A stretch of DNA of 64,000 bases, from contig CM045990.1 of NCBI GenBank assembly GCA_025175895.1, positions 56,917,704-56,981,703 on the forward strand, given 5' to 3'. Positions 33,590 through 46,270 of this stretch are shown here, piece by piece; position 1 is the first letter of the stretch, and every line of letters starts with the position of its first letter. The notes beneath the pieces are model-generated. The model saw only the letters and a program-made list of their open reading frames with translations. It was not told where the DNA came from and ran no database searches. Position numbers and translations under genes: made by a program. Origin of the DNA: Wurfbainia villosa. Lineage: Eukaryota; Streptophyta; Magnoliopsida; Zingiberales; Zingiberaceae.

Positions 33590-34300
33590 GACTCCCACTT
33601 GGCCTAATGCCAATCGCTACGGTATCCAATACCATAAGCTCTAACATGACCCTCAAACTTACTTTGAGGTAATGCTTTAGTCAAAGGATCCGCTAAGTTC
33701 CTTTCAAAGGGAATTTTCTCGATTTGTATTTCGCTCCTACTTATGATCTCTCCGATAAGATGATAGCGGGCTACATGTTTGGATCGCCGATGAGACCACA
33801 TCAAGTTCAAAGATGAACTTCTTGATCCAAACCGCTTCCTTTGCTGCTTCCAAAGCTGCAATGTATTCTGCCTTAGTGGCAGAATCCGCTATAGTGTCAA
33901 GCTTGGAACCTTTCCAACTTATTGCGCCCATTCCCTGGTGAATACATACCGCATCGAGACATGGAATCATCCTTGTCATTCGAGCCGCATCCGTATACCC
34001 ACGTATCACCATGTACCCTTCTCCATATATTAGGAACACATCCTTAGTTCTTCTCAAGTACTTAAGGATCGTCTTAACAGCCGCCCAATGATCCATTCCT
34101 GGATCGGACTGGTATCTGCCCGTGACACTCAGAGCATACGATACATCGGGCCTCGTACATAACATAGCATACATGATAGATCCTATTGCGGATGCATAGG
34201 GAATCTTACTCATGAAAATCCTCTCATCTTCTCGGCGACATAGACTTCAAAGGTGTACCCCATGCCCGATGGGTAGATAACCTTTCTTGATTCCGACATG
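33590..34300 (-). pseudogene. Element C pol: end of reverse transcriptase and RNase H
   Basis: The minus strand reads KIPYASAIGSIMYAMLCTRP, HWAAVKTILKYLRRTKD, then an RNase H-like part with DTIADSATKAEYIAALEAAK and EAVWIKKF, and finally NLADPLTKALPQSKFEGHVR next to the PPT (GGCCAAGTGGGAGTC). At least two frameshifts and lost bases separate these segments. Confidence 0.85.
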
Positions 34301-36034
34301 CTAAACCTCTTTAGCACTCTGGCCTATATATGTAGATCGCGAAAGACCAAGCAACCGCTTCGATCTATCTCTATAGATCTTAATCCCAAAGATGTAGGTT
34401 GCTTCTCCTGTGTCTTTCATGGAGAATGTCTTGGATAACCAAACCTTAATCGATCAGAAGATTAATACATCGCTTCCTATAAGTCAATATGTCATCGACA
34501 TACAATACTAGGAACACGATCGCACTCCCACTAACCTTCTTGTACACACAAGGTTCGTCTCGATTTTGTGAGAAATCAAACTTTTGATCGTCATCAAAAC
34601 GGATATTCCACTCGATGCTTGCTTCAATCCATAAATGGATCGTCCGCAACTTGCATACCTTGGTTTTATCAACCGATGTGAAACCTCAGTGTATCATCAT
34701 ATACACGCCTCGAGCAAGTTTCCATTAAGGAAAGCTATTTTCACATCCATCCGCCATATCTCATAATCATAATGAGCCGCTATGGCCAGGAGCATCCGAA
34801 TGGATTTAAGCATAGCTACAGCTAATAGGTTTCGGCCATAATCAACACCTTGCTTTTGAATATCCTTTCGCCACCAATCTAGCCTTATAGGTAATCACAT
34901 TACCATCCATGTCGGTTTTCTTCTTGAAACCCACTTGCACCCTATAGGCTTTATGCCTTCAGTGGGTCAACCAAGTTCCAAACTTGGTTTTCATACATGG
35001 AATCCATTTCACTTCATGGCACCAAGCCACTTATCCCTTTCAACTTGTCAAGACTTCTTCATAATCGGTAGGCTCTCATCATCAATGAGTAACACGTCGC
35101 TCGATTTGCTTATGAGAAATCCATATCTCTCAGAATATTAGTGTTCTACCAGATCTACTAAGATGTGGTGTTACAATAGGTCCAAATTGATTGCTCATCA
35201 CTATGAGTGTTTACCGTCAGGCTTCACTAGGTATCTCATTAATGTCTATTTGAGTCTCTCGAGCCTCCTCAAGCTCGACGACACTCCCACTGCTTTCTTG
35301 CAAGAGAAACTCTTTCTCTAGAAACACAAAGATGCCTTGAAACAAACACCTTTTGTTCCACAGATGATAGAATTGGTAACCCCTTGTTTCCTTAGGGTAT
35401 CCAATAAATAGACATTTATCGACTTAGCATCCAATTTGTCCGACATACGCTTCACATAAGCAGATAACCCCATATCTTCAAGTAAGATACATGAGGTTTC
35501 TTACCATTCCATATCTCATGGAGTAGTAGAGACTACCTGGTAGGCATTCTGCTTAACAAGTAAACAAATCCAAGTGCATAACCCCAAAAGGACTTGGGAA
35601 GAGTTGCATGATTCATCATTGACTGACCATGTCCAACAAGGTCCTAAGTACGCCTCGATACACCATTATGTCAGTGGTGTATAGGGTGGAGTCCATTGAG
35701 ACAATATGCCATTGTCTCTTAGATAATCAAGAAACTCTTGACTTAAGTATTCACCACCTCGATCCGATCAAGTATTTTAATACTTTGTCATGTTGTTTCT
35801 CTACTTCATTTCGAATTCTTCAACCTTCAAAGGCTTCAGACTTGTGTTTCATCAAGAACACATACCCAAACCGTGAGTGATCATGGTGAAGGTAATGAAG
35901 TAGCTATAGCCTCCTAAAGCTTGAGTTGACATAGGTCCACATACATCGCATGTACTAAACCTAGTAACTCTCCCACTGCTCACCTTTCCAAAGAAAGGTA
36001 ACTTAGTCATCTTGCCTTTAAGCATGATTCGCAT
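34301..36034 (-). pseudogene. Element C pol: integrase to reverse transcriptase, heavily decayed
   Basis: The integrase start is seen at 36034-35852 (CDVCGPMSTQALGGYSYFIT). Reverse transcriptase pieces are seen at 34649-34446 (DEPCVYKKVSGSA, then VLYVDDIL with the catalytic YVDD intact). Between them only scattered fragments can be read, for example AFLNG-like and GCKWVFK-like stretches near 34720-34930. No long frame survives. Confidence 0.75.
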
Positions 36035-36600
36035 GTATCGTATGAATCCAATTCAACGATTCCAATTCCACATCGGTGTAATTCTGACGCGCTTTCTTGC
36101 TTATATGGCCAAGACGACAATGCCACATATAGGAGTCTATGTGATTATCCTTTCGAGCACGCTGTTGCTCGCTTCGATATTGAAAATGTCACCGATACGC
36201 CCAACGATAAATGCCATTACTCAAAGTTCCAGCTCCATAAAGTACGCCATTCAAAGTTATATAACAACAATTGTTACTAAACGTTAAATGGAAACCATTT
36301 CTATTTAAGAAGAAATAGAAACAATGTTCTTTATTAGAGAAGGAACATAATAGCAATTGTCCGCCTAAGACTAGTCCACTAGGAGCTTCAAAGAATAAGT
36401 TCCGATGGTGACATGCAAAGAACCTTTGCTCCATTGCCAACTCGCAAATTTGACTCTCCTCGACAAGTCTTCTTCTATTCCTTAGCCTCAGTATGTCATT
36501 ACATATATGTGAGCTACACCCAAGATCCAATACCCAAGTGTCTAAGGAAATAGAATGACAATCAATAACGAAGATACTCAAGAGGATGGGGCATCTGATG
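36035..36600 (-). pseudogene. Element C protease and GAG-pre-integrase region, decayed
   Basis: An aspartic protease motif reads WVLDLGCSSHIC (usual form DTGCSSHIC), so the catalytic Thr is replaced by Leu. Downstream residues fit the segment between protease and integrase (NGVLYGAGTLSNGIY). The rest is frameshifted. Confidence 0.72.
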
Positions 36601-36821
36601 CCTTCTTCTTCTTCATGGACTCAAGATAAATCTTGCGCTTTCTTCGCCAAGGGCCTTCCTTGCTACAAAGGATGGCAAGTGCCCTTTATACTGGTTCCGC
36701 CTTTCTTTGCCTTTTTCTTTCCTTTCTTCTGCTCTTTTGCCTTCCTCTTAGAACCTTTCGAGGAATCAACTAAAACCGCTTTCTCCTCATGCTTCATGTA
36801 AGGCTCCATACTTCAAAGATA

Positions 36822-37382
36822 TTAAGGAGCTCGAATGGTGGATTCCAATTTGTTCATCCGATAGTTCATCACAAATTGCGAGAAACTCTTGGGCAAACAA
36901 TGCAGAATTAAGTCAATACTTAACTCATGATCCATCACAAAACCGAGGGTAGCTAGCCGCTCGATGTACCCATTCATCTTTAGCACAAACTGCACTACAG
37001 ATTTAACCTTCTGCATCTTCGTGGTGAAGAGGAGCCTAGAGACCTCGAACCTTTCGGATCTCGCTTGCTCATCGAACAACTCATGAAGATGGAAGACCAT
37101 AGTGTTAGCATCCATATGCTCATGTTGCTTCTGCAGCTCAGGTACCATCGCCGCTAGCATGATGCAACTCGCCAGCTCAGAATCTGCCACATGCTTCTGA
37201 TAGACCAACATTTGGTCTAGAGTTGCATCGTCCTTAGATCGCCAGAAGAGGCTCTTCAAGGACATATGCAAGCTTTTCCGCTTGAGAACAATTCTCAGGT
37301 TTCTAAGCCAGTCCAGGAAGTTAGGCCCAGTCAGTTTGTTCGAATCCAAAATAGTGCGCAAATTCAAAGACGTCATGATCAA
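36822..37382 (-). pseudogene. Element C gag, N-terminal 186 codons
   Basis: Reads LRTILDSNKLTGPNFLDWLR at the start and LILHCLPKSFSQFVMNYRMN near the end, the UBN2-type gag domain of Ty1/copia. The frame is lost at 36822. The Lys-rich and knuckle region expected next (36600-36820) is frameshifted. Confidence 0.85.
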
Positions 37383-38593
37383 TTTATTGACCTAGAAATA
37401 CAAAACGAGCATATATGAGATAATGATTTTAAAATGCATCAATATACATTTATAAATCCCATTCATTTTTCGAATTTCAAAAACCCCAAAATCACTTCGG
37501 GAGATTGTAGGTCCATCTCCGAATGGGCAGATATCCATCATAGTTATGAACAACCTTGGAGAGAGTCCAACAAGCCATTCATAACTACGACGGTAGGTAT
37601 CATCTATACCGATTGCATATCCCGTATATGCAACTATCACAATGTGCTATCAACTAATTGAATGTTCACACATACAACGGGTTGTTAACACATTAACAAG
37701 TATGCATCATATGCAAAGCACCCAAAAACACCTCCCTTTACATCGACCTTGGAGAGAGTCCAACAAGCCGATGCTCCAGGTTAAAGCCAACCCATTAATC
37801 AGATAGTTTTAATATGGTTAGAGCGCATTCAACCAATTAGCCCAGCTTGGAGAGAGTCCAACAACCAAAGCTAACGATTGACCTCTGACTCTTACCATAT
37901 TAGTATTAAACTATTCCATGGTTTGAACATATTCAGGTTCGAGCCGGGCTTGGAGAGAGTCCAACAACCCAAACAAGAAACAGAACTCTGGTTCTAACCA
38001 TATTAATGGAAGGTGTAGGCTTTAATATTGATTAAGGGTTTTTATGTCTCATCCTCTTTGCATGCAAATAACTATTATCTACATGGCATGGCATACATCT
38101 ACATGTCACGACACGCATGGCATAATGTTATGCATCTAATGCAATTACATGGCATACAATTATGTCATTTATGTAATTTCCTTATATGTCATAACTATTT
38201 ATGGAAATAAAATATGTTTAAGATTTGATTCTCCAAATCAAATCATAATTAAATTAGGAAACAAATTTCCAAATCTAATCACATATTTTATTCATGGAAT
38301 TATTTGATTAAGGAAAATCTATTTAGGAAACCAATTTCCTAAATCTTTAAACTACTTATGGAAATTAAATATTTTAAGATTTGATTTCCCAAATCAAATC
38401 ATGATTAAATTAGGAAACAAATTTCCAGAATCTAATCAAATATTTTATTTATGGAAAATACAAATTTCCATAAATACTTCCAACTTTCCAAAAGTGGAAG
38501 ATTTCCATAAATACTAAATTTCCAAAATTAGAAAATTTCAGAAATACATTATGACTATCGCAAACCATTTTACGATTATGTCAAACACAACCT
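37383..38593 (-). repeat. Untranslated leader of element C with internal repeats
   Basis: No gene. CTTGGAGAGAGTCCAACAA occurs four times (about 37554, 37748, 37849, 37950, plus strand). A block starting AAGATTTGATT is duplicated with a 156-bp period (38220 and 38376). Lies between the PBS and gag. Confidence 0.8.
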
Positions 38594-38605
38594 GGCTCGA
38601 TACCA
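38594..38605 (-). other. Primer-binding site of element C
   Basis: The minus strand reads TGGTATCGAGCC, the usual TGGTATCAGAGCC with one A missing. Element H shows the same one-base loss at its PBS. Confidence 0.8.
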
Positions 38606-38606
38606 T

Positions 38607-40748
38607 CGTTTCTGATCACAAGGTGTGTGTGTTCGATCATGTTTCGTAAACATGAGCACAAGCAAATTAAAATAATAAATCTATATTTATTACAACACAC
38701 ACAACACACGCATGCTATTACAACAAGTGTAGACATAACCGTAAATTAAAATTTGCAATAAAAGGAAATTAAACTACGTTATACCTTCCGTATGACGTAG
38801 TGAACGGCATCAACCGAACGATCCTCGTAAGAATCGCTCTATCCGTATCCACGCCGAGCTCCTCGATGACTTCGCTAAGTCACGAGCTTCGCCTTCGTGA
38901 CGGGTTACTAGCCTCGTGTTGAAGACGACGATCGAGAGATGATCACGATCCGAATCCAAATTCGATCCAAAACGAAGTTCTCAAAACTCGCTTCTCCGAG
39001 AGGTATTCGCCAACCGCTTGACGAATCCTTCGCCTCCACTAGAGGATTACCGGAGATCAAATCCCCGTAGTTAGCCGCTGTCGAGCACTAACCGCCGCCC
39101 AAATGACGCCCGACGAGAGAGGAGAAGCTGTCCAGAAAACTGGACAGCTTGGTGGAGGAGTAGGCGCCGCCAAAACAAGGAGAGAAAAGCTCACCTTGAT
39201 GCCAACCTATAGGAGATCACCGAGGGTCGCCGAGGTTCACCGCTGAGCTTGACGCCGCAAGGGTCTTGACGGCTGCACAAAGCTGGGCGGCAGACTTAGG
39301 TTGGCGCCAAAATCCTCAACAAGAGTGGGCGGCAACTCAGGGCTAGGGTTTGGATTAGTTAGGTTTAACAATCCCTTAAGCCCACTTTTATAGAGAACTA
39401 ATTCTCTTAATGGTTAATGGATCATATCCATAAAGCCCGCTAACCCGCCTCCATTAAGATAAGTTAAAATAAACCAAACCATGATGGTTTATTTTAAGTT
39501 AAAACGAACCAACCAACCTTTGGTTCATTCGCTTAATATAAACCAAACCCTTTGGTTTATTCTCATCCATTGGATTAGAACCAAACCATTTTGGTCCATC
39601 CATTATGTCTTCATAAGACACCCATCCACGCCCATCATGATCAAACAATTTCATTCGCTTATGTTTGGTCCAACCAAACATAGTTTCTCTCGGTCCGAGA
39701 ATCCCATTCTCAAGCTCGCTTTAAATCCTTTGGATTACACTCTGCAGCGTGACCAAATAGGTTCTCGCTTATGTTGGCCGCCTATAATTAACCATTAATT
39801 ATAGAACGATCATGAGTGGCACCTAGTAGTACATCATGATCCCCAATTAACCAAAAGATCAATCTTGATCCGTAACTATTTCAAACCCTTCAAGAGCTCG
39901 AATGAATCGTGCCCCATTCCTTCACTCATCTTATACCCACTTGGTTCGTGACATGGTCTATTGTGTCGGGCCCTCACTAGGTCGACTCACGCCACACCTA
40001 GCCCAAGTATCATTTCCTCGCCCTACGGATTCTAGTTACTCCACATGTATCAAGAGTACCTTACTCTAAACATGTAATGCTTTGGCCAAAGACTTTAGTA
40101 ACAATCCGACGAGAGGCCATGGGTATACATCTCCTCGCAAGGAGTGGTGAATCTTTATAGGCTATTCAAACACCTTTCGATCACTCGACTTATACCCAAT
40201 CATCTCGGTCCACATCTCCTTAGAGATGTTTGCTTAAGATGTCAAAGCATAAGTCTCCATGATCAAGATGACTTGAATACCGCAAGTCAAAGGAACATCG
40301 ACTTAAGCCACAAGAAGAACTTCATTGACATATCTATATATGCAGAGAACCATATGAAGTCTTACTACCGTCACTCCAATGAACTAGTTACCATAACTAG
40401 CATCCACGATTAACTCCGACATCACTATGTCTCCAAAAGGAGAATCACCGCTTGATACACCAAGGAGTATACTGTGCTTAGTCTCGATGTAATCGATGGT
40501 GTCCAAATCCATCAATTCATCGACTAGGATAATTCCGATACATCACAATTACACATGTAGAGATACTCACTAGTTGTGATCCAATCACAAATTCTCTCAT
40601 GCCGTGAATCGTGGACATTCAGTAAATGAGTTTAAGATCCAATCAAATACATTAAACATGTATACTCAAATAGTGAATCTTCATTTATCATATAAATGGT
40701 TCATACATAAGGCGATTGCCTTAGGACATCTCTCATATATTACTAACA
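38607..40748 (-). repeat. 5' LTR of element C (about 2142 bp)
   Basis: Partner of 31406-33589. The outermost 25 bp next to the PBS are rearranged, so the inner edge is approximate. It differs from the 3' LTR by many scattered 1-3 base indels, especially in the GC-rich part (38800-39330). Confidence 0.85.
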
Positions 40749-41932
40749 ATATTATCATATGGGGGTTGGTGAGGTAGATCAATGATGATCCTTTAGTGGA
40801 TTGGATCATCATTAGTGGATCGGACTTTATGTGGGCTTGATCCATGGGTGGCCAAGATCCAACTCCTCCTCATGGTCCCTAATGTAGCCTATTAACACCT
40901 CATGAAGCTTAGATCCAATGGATAGAAACAAAACTCTAAGATCCATAGGTAGAGATTAAATCTCTACGATCCGACGGTTGAGATTAAATCTCTAGATCCG
41001 ATGGTTGAGATTAAATCCCTAGAACCATTGGAGGAGATTAATTCATGACTTATCCCTAACTCTATAAAAGGAGGGCATGGGAGTTGGCATGAACATCATC
41101 TAAGAGAGCTAGGCTTGGGCGGCAAGAAAAGGGAATCCTAGTTGAGATAGGATTAGGGTTAGGGTTTGGAGGCTAGGGTGGTACCAAATAAGGAAGGTGT
41201 TGTTTTCTTCTTCCTCCTTCATTGGCTGGCATTGAGCAACCTTTCCAGCCTTTTCCCAGCCCTTGGCCAGTGAAAAAAGCCTCTCCTATCTTCCCCTTAG
41301 GTGATGGAAACAAGATATAGGGCTTCCCTTGGTGTCTTGGTTGTTTTCCATCATCTTCCCCTCCTTCTAGTTGGCCGGCGGCAAGGGTTTGGTGTGCTCC
41401 TTGTTGGTTGGTTAAAGGGAGGAGAAAAACCTTGTTTCTATTCTTCCTCTTGCTTTGGAAAAGCAAGGAAGGAAGATTTGCGATCTTGGAGCTTCGACTT
41501 TTGGTAGATCGTCGCCCACACGACGTCCAAAAGGAGGAAGGACATACATTAGAAGATCAAGAGGTGTATCTATTCTCTTTTCTCTTTTGTTTGTTGCTTG
41601 TTTTTGTTTTTCAATTATAAGCATGTTATAAATCTGTAAATGGATAAATAATACTTGGATCCCGAGCATAAACACAAAAATCGGCGATCCGGACATCGTC
41701 TATTCCGCGGCTACTCGTAGAATAGAGGATGGTCACTTGAACAACTAGTTTGTTCAAGTGACCTCTCTAAACGAATAGCACGATGATGACTTTGTGGTTT
41801 AGGCAATCCCTTTTTTATAGGATTAAATTTTTTTAATCCAGTGACATCGAAGGGATCACCATGGACAAGATACCGAGGTGAAGTGGGAAGCGAAGTTTCT
41901 CCTGACCGACTCGATAAGCAAAACCCTTCAAT

Positions 41933-41945
41933 TGGTATCACAGCC
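41933..41945 (+). other. Primer-binding site of B2
   Basis: Reads TGGTATCACAGCC, one base off the initiator-Met tRNA type site, two bases after the LTR. Confidence 0.88.
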
Positions 41946-43046
41946 AAGGTTTCTGGTTTTGTGTGTTTAGGATTCTGTTAATTTTTATGCACTTTTTCAT
42001 ATATTATATATGCCGGATAATAGTAGGATATGCGTAGTTTAACTCTTTGGTTGCAGGCATAAGATCTGACTATTATGACCATATGTGTGTATGTGATTGT
42101 ATGTGTGTAAATATTTATTTTGTTGAATCCTCGGGGTTGACGAGGCTAGTATTTGATTTTTTGTAAATTAGATACGGTATTGTTTAGCCACTCTTTATTT
42201 TATTTTACTTTCGATCTAGATTTCATGTACACTCCCTCGTGGAGTATAGGATCGATGGATGTAAATTAAAATAGGTTTTAGTCTCGGCTCGGATCTCCGG
42301 ATGGCTCGTACATGGCGTAGGAGGAGCGGACGAGATGGCGATGCGACGGGAGACATATTGAAGCCAAAAGCCATAATAGTTGGAAAATAATTTATTTTTC
42401 ATATTTATTGTTTTTGTTTGATATGCATGTCATAGGCTAGGAAAATTCCTCAATTTCAAATTACTAAGTGGGAGAGGGATATTTTTATAAATTCCCACAA
42501 CCTCCATTACGATTTGACAAGTGATGCAAACAAACTTGCGCGTCGGCTCTGAGTGCCTTCCTCCCCATCGGATGAGTTTGTTTGCGGATCACAAGGTCGA
42601 ATATGGTTATAGGAAATTATTAAGGAGCGTGTGTACTTGCCCATCATAAGGCATATAACCCGAGATAATTACCTTGGTACCGAGTAATGGTGAACACTTA
42701 GATACAAATATAAGTATCCTCCCCATCGGAGTCACTGCTTTTATTTGTAGGGCCGAAGAGAAACCAACTATTAATTTTACTTGTCAAAAAGTTAGGTTGA
42801 TAAGATAGTAAAATTAATGGGTAAAACCTCCTCTTACAAATGTAGAATTCGTATACGTCCACACTATCGTGGCATATGATATTCTCGGTGTTTTGAGGTG
42901 TTGGTTGATTTTAAAATTTTATTTTTTGAGGAATCAATAATTTTTTGAAATCTACAGTAATGATCTATGTGATTCTTAGGATTTTCAAAATTGACTTTCA
43001 CTCCACTTACTATGATAACAATGTTGATTGGAAAAGAATCTAGATA
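41946..43046 (+). other. B2 leader and lost gag region
   Basis: The gag N-terminal domain expected here is not recognisable, and no frame is open for more than 60 codons. The word TCCTCCCCATCGGA occurs twice (about 42560 and 42718). The stretch may be leader plus rearranged or foreign DNA. Confidence 0.5.
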
Positions 43047-43310
43047 TTGTCTTATCTGCTAAGGAGTACAAGTATGCACTCCTCGAAGAGTGTCCTCAAG
43101 TCATGGTTGCTCAAAAAGGTTTCTACTTCTAAGCCGAAAGGCAAGAAGAAGGAGAAACAAGGTGGAGCAAAGGTGGTGGGAGGATCTCAGGGAGGAGTGA
43201 AGAAGCCGAAAGGCAAGTACTTCACTTGCAAGCAGGAGGGACATTAGAAGAAGGATTGTCCCAATCCGAAGCAGAACAAAGGTATATCCTTTGGTCTAGT
43301 CATTGAAACA
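43047..43310 (+). pseudogene. B2 gag C-terminal remnant with damaged zinc knuckle
   Basis: A basic segment (STSKPKGKKKEKQGGAKV) leads into YFTCKQEGH, a stop, then KKDCPNPKQ. Compared with the copia knuckle C-x2-C-x4-H-x4-C, the first Cys is Tyr and the residue after His is a TAG stop (normally Trp). Both fit G-to-A changes. Confidence 0.82.
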
Positions 43311-43319
43311 TGATTAGTT

Positions 43320-43480
43320 GTGTTATCTACTGGCACCTGGTGTGTAGATACGGGAGCCACTAATCATGTCTGCAAAACTTTGCAGGGGTTCCAGGAAACC
43401 CGACGACTAGCTAAAGGGGAGATTACCGTTTACTTGGGCAATGCCATAATGGTGGCGGCTATTGCAGTGGGAGAAGTTTT
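43320..43480 (+). pseudogene. B2 aspartic protease
   Basis: TWCVDTGATNHVC carries the catalytic DTG, followed by residues such as GEITVYLGNA and VGEVLF. It is preceded by the damaged knuckle and runs by frameshift into the next piece. Confidence 0.82.
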
Positions 43481-44384
43481 ATTCATCTTTTGAGAAAAAT
43501 AAAACTTTGGTTCTGGAAAATTACCTTTATGTACCTTTATTTAGAAAGAATTTAATTTCAGTTTCTAAATTGTTTATGGATGGATATTCTATTTCTTTTA
43601 ATGACAGAGTTGTTATAAAAAGGAATAGGGAGAATATCTGTTCAGGTACATTGATAGGAAATTTGTATACACTTGAACCAAAACCTCCCACGATGCAAAT
43701 TGAAGTTTATAACTCATCTTCTAATTCCAATAAGAGAAAAGAACCTTCGAAGATGAACCAAACATATCTTTGGCATCTTAGGCTTGGTCACATTAACCTA
43801 TGCAGAATTCAAAGGTTGATAGCTGATGGACCTTTGGGGTTCATTAGTGGTGGAGGATCTCCCAACCTGTGAATCTTGCTTGGAGGGTAAGATGACCAAG
43901 AGGCCTTTTAAGGCCAAGAGGTATTGAGCCAAAGATGTGTTAGAAATGGTTCATTCTAATTTGTGTGGTCCTATGACTATCCAGGAAAGAGGTGGTCTTG
44001 AATATTTCGTCTCTTTCATAGATGATTATTCAAGATATAGATGACACTACGATCTGATCGTGGCGGTGAGTACCTCTTGGGATAGTTTAGGAATTACTTA
44101 TCAGAGGCATGGGATTCTATCCCAATTGACTGCACCTGACACACCCCAGCAGAATGGTGTAGCAGAGCGAAGGAATAGGACTCTTATGGAGATGGTTAGA
44201 TCGATAATGAGTTATTCTGACTTGCCAGATTCGTTCTGGGGATATGCTCTAGATACGACATTGTACATTCTGAACTTGGTTCCATCTAAATCAGTGCCTT
44301 CTACTCCCACAGAATTGTGGACTAGGCGAAAGCCTAGTCTAAGACATATAAGGATATGGGAGAATCCAGCACATGTGCTGAAGG
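43462..44384 (+). pseudogene. B2 GAG-pre-integrase and integrase, cut by H
   Basis: The frame 43462-43872 gives FRKNLISVSKL and a zinc-binding start, LWHLRLGHINLCRIQRL. After a frameshift, CESCLEGKMTKRPF and HSNLCGPM, then YFVSFIDDYSRY, show the core domain, with a stop and a deletion at about 44040. The core end is TPQQNGVAERRNRTLMEMVR (44140-44200), with the catalytic Glu of the DDE triad. The frame 44060-44384 continues to the H insertion. Confidence 0.88.
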
Positions 44385-46270
44385 TGTAGGGATTTCTATA
44401 TGCCAAATAGCATATGCGCAACGGAAAAATTAGGATCCCTTCCTAGTGATCCTTGCGAAAGAAAACCTCGTACAAAATAAATTTCTCTAAAACCAAACCT
44501 ATCTTATAGGAGAGGATTACCTTTGTTGCGTGCCCTTGTTAATCCCGCTTTTCCTTTTGGTTTGTTGGATCTTTAGCACGTTCAAATGTCCGTGCCTCTA
44601 TACGTATCCACACGAGCAAGCTCTTGTCTCACAAAAGAAAAACTAGAAGGGCTCTCCTTTACTTCTTGCTAGAGAAGTACCTAAAGGAGAGGAAGCTAGG
44701 GAAAAAGAGAAGGGAAGAAGAAGACTACTCTTCTTGCTAGCCTACACTCACAAAACCACACAACCAAAGCTTCCACCAAGCTCTCAAGCTCTCACACAAC
44801 CCGAATCTCACTTTGGCCGTCCACTCCATGTTGTATTTTATAGGGTTGGTAAAAACCTTTCACCTCCTACCCTTCCATGCAATCCATTGCATTGAGACAC
44901 CTTGTTTGTCCGGCCACTTTAAGGAGACAAAACCCACTTTGTCTCCTTCCACCTTATCTAGCTTAGGTGGCATGATTATGTGGCATGCTTGTGTGGCATT
45001 CATGCATGTTGAATTAATCTTATTAATTCAATAAGCCCACCTTATCTAGCTTAGGTGGCATGCTTATGTGGCATGCTTGTGTGGCATTCATGCATGTTGA
45101 ATTAATCTTATTAATTCAATAAGCTTATGTTATCATATTGAATTAATCTCATTAAATCAATAAGGTAACATATTGAATTAATCTCATTAAATCAATTAGC
45201 TGTAAAATTTATTAAGCTTAAAGTCCAAAACCATTTTGTACTTAAGCTTATTCCCAAATTATTCTAGTCAAACTAGAATGCACTAATTCTTCTAATCATC
45301 ATGCTCTTTGTGTGTGACCCTATAGGCTCTCATAACGCTGGCAAAGGGATCTAAACTCTTTAGATACACAAGCAATGAGCGCATCTAGCAATACATCATT
45401 GCTACCCAAGTTACTAAATAAGTCAAGATCCGACTAACCTTTCCGTGACTACTATAATGTATGACCGTGTCCTTCTATCCTTGATATCAGATTGATCAAT
45501 GAGGCATAGACCGTGTCATCCTCGATCAATCTATGTGTTTCTTGATCCCTGAGTAAACTAACTCAAACAAATGAGCTCAATATCTCATATTGACTCATTC
45601 GAGCATGGCCATGCGTTTTAGTAGTTCTACTCAATCAAGGGGCCCACCGATATCACTCTCGTCATATGAGAGGGATAGATCCCATCTACATCACTCATAT
45701 CCCTCCGCATAATTTGTTATATACCCAGTAATCGCCTTTATGGTCCACCCTGTTATGGGTGACGTTTGACGATACCAAAGTACATAACTCCTTATGTAGG
45801 GAACCGTAGTGACTTGTGTTCGAGGACTATTCATACCAATAGTCACATGAGAAAGTTTATGACACTCATATAACGATCCATGAAACTTTCTCATGGCGGG
45901 TCAGTTCAGTATATATTCTCTAATATATACCCATGTGTCAACTTGATATCATATATCCATGACTTGTGACATCAAGTCATCAATCGACCTACATGCTAGT
46001 CTTTATGTATTAATATTGCCCTTGCATATTAATACTTGACTAGGAACATTTAGGAAAGTGTTCTCTACAGCCTCTCATAATCAATTCTGCCAATTGATGT
46101 TGTAGATAAGAACCTACTTTTCTAGGGCATTATTATATTTAATTTAGCTGGCACAAGCAAGATGTAAATATAATAACCAATCCTTTGCCTTTATTGAATA
46201 TGATACAAAATGTTCACTTTTCAACCATCACATGATTGGCTCTAGGGCTATAACTACCAATCTCCCACTA
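44385..46270 (-). repeat. 3' LTR of element H (1886 bp)
   Basis: Outer end ...CCCTACA, inner end next to the PPT GCTAGTGGGAGAT. TATA box CCTATAAAATA (minus) at about 44834-44844. At 45000-45200 there are short direct repeats of TATTGAATTAATCTCATTAA and of a GGTGGCATGCTTATGTGGCA unit. Confidence 0.9.

Larger units (their letters stand above)
31406..40748 (-). mobile_element. Element C: degenerate Ty1/copia retrotransposon (9343 bp)
   Basis: Minus-strand element in the LTR of B2 with TSD ATATT (31401-31405 and 40749-40753). 3' LTR 31406-33589, PPT 33590-33603, decayed pol and gag to 37382, a repeat-rich leader, PBS 38594-38605, 5' LTR from about 38607 to 40748. Every coding region has multiple breaks. 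Confidence 0.9.
30657..41930 (+). repeat. 5' LTR of B2, split by element C (about 1926 bp of LTR)
   Basis: The left piece, 30657-31405, matches solo LTR B1 from 2327. The right piece, 40754-41930, continues after C and its ATATT duplication. The TATA box is TATAAAA at 41063-41069. It ends AAAACCCTTCA directly before the PBS, like B1. Confidence 0.88.
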
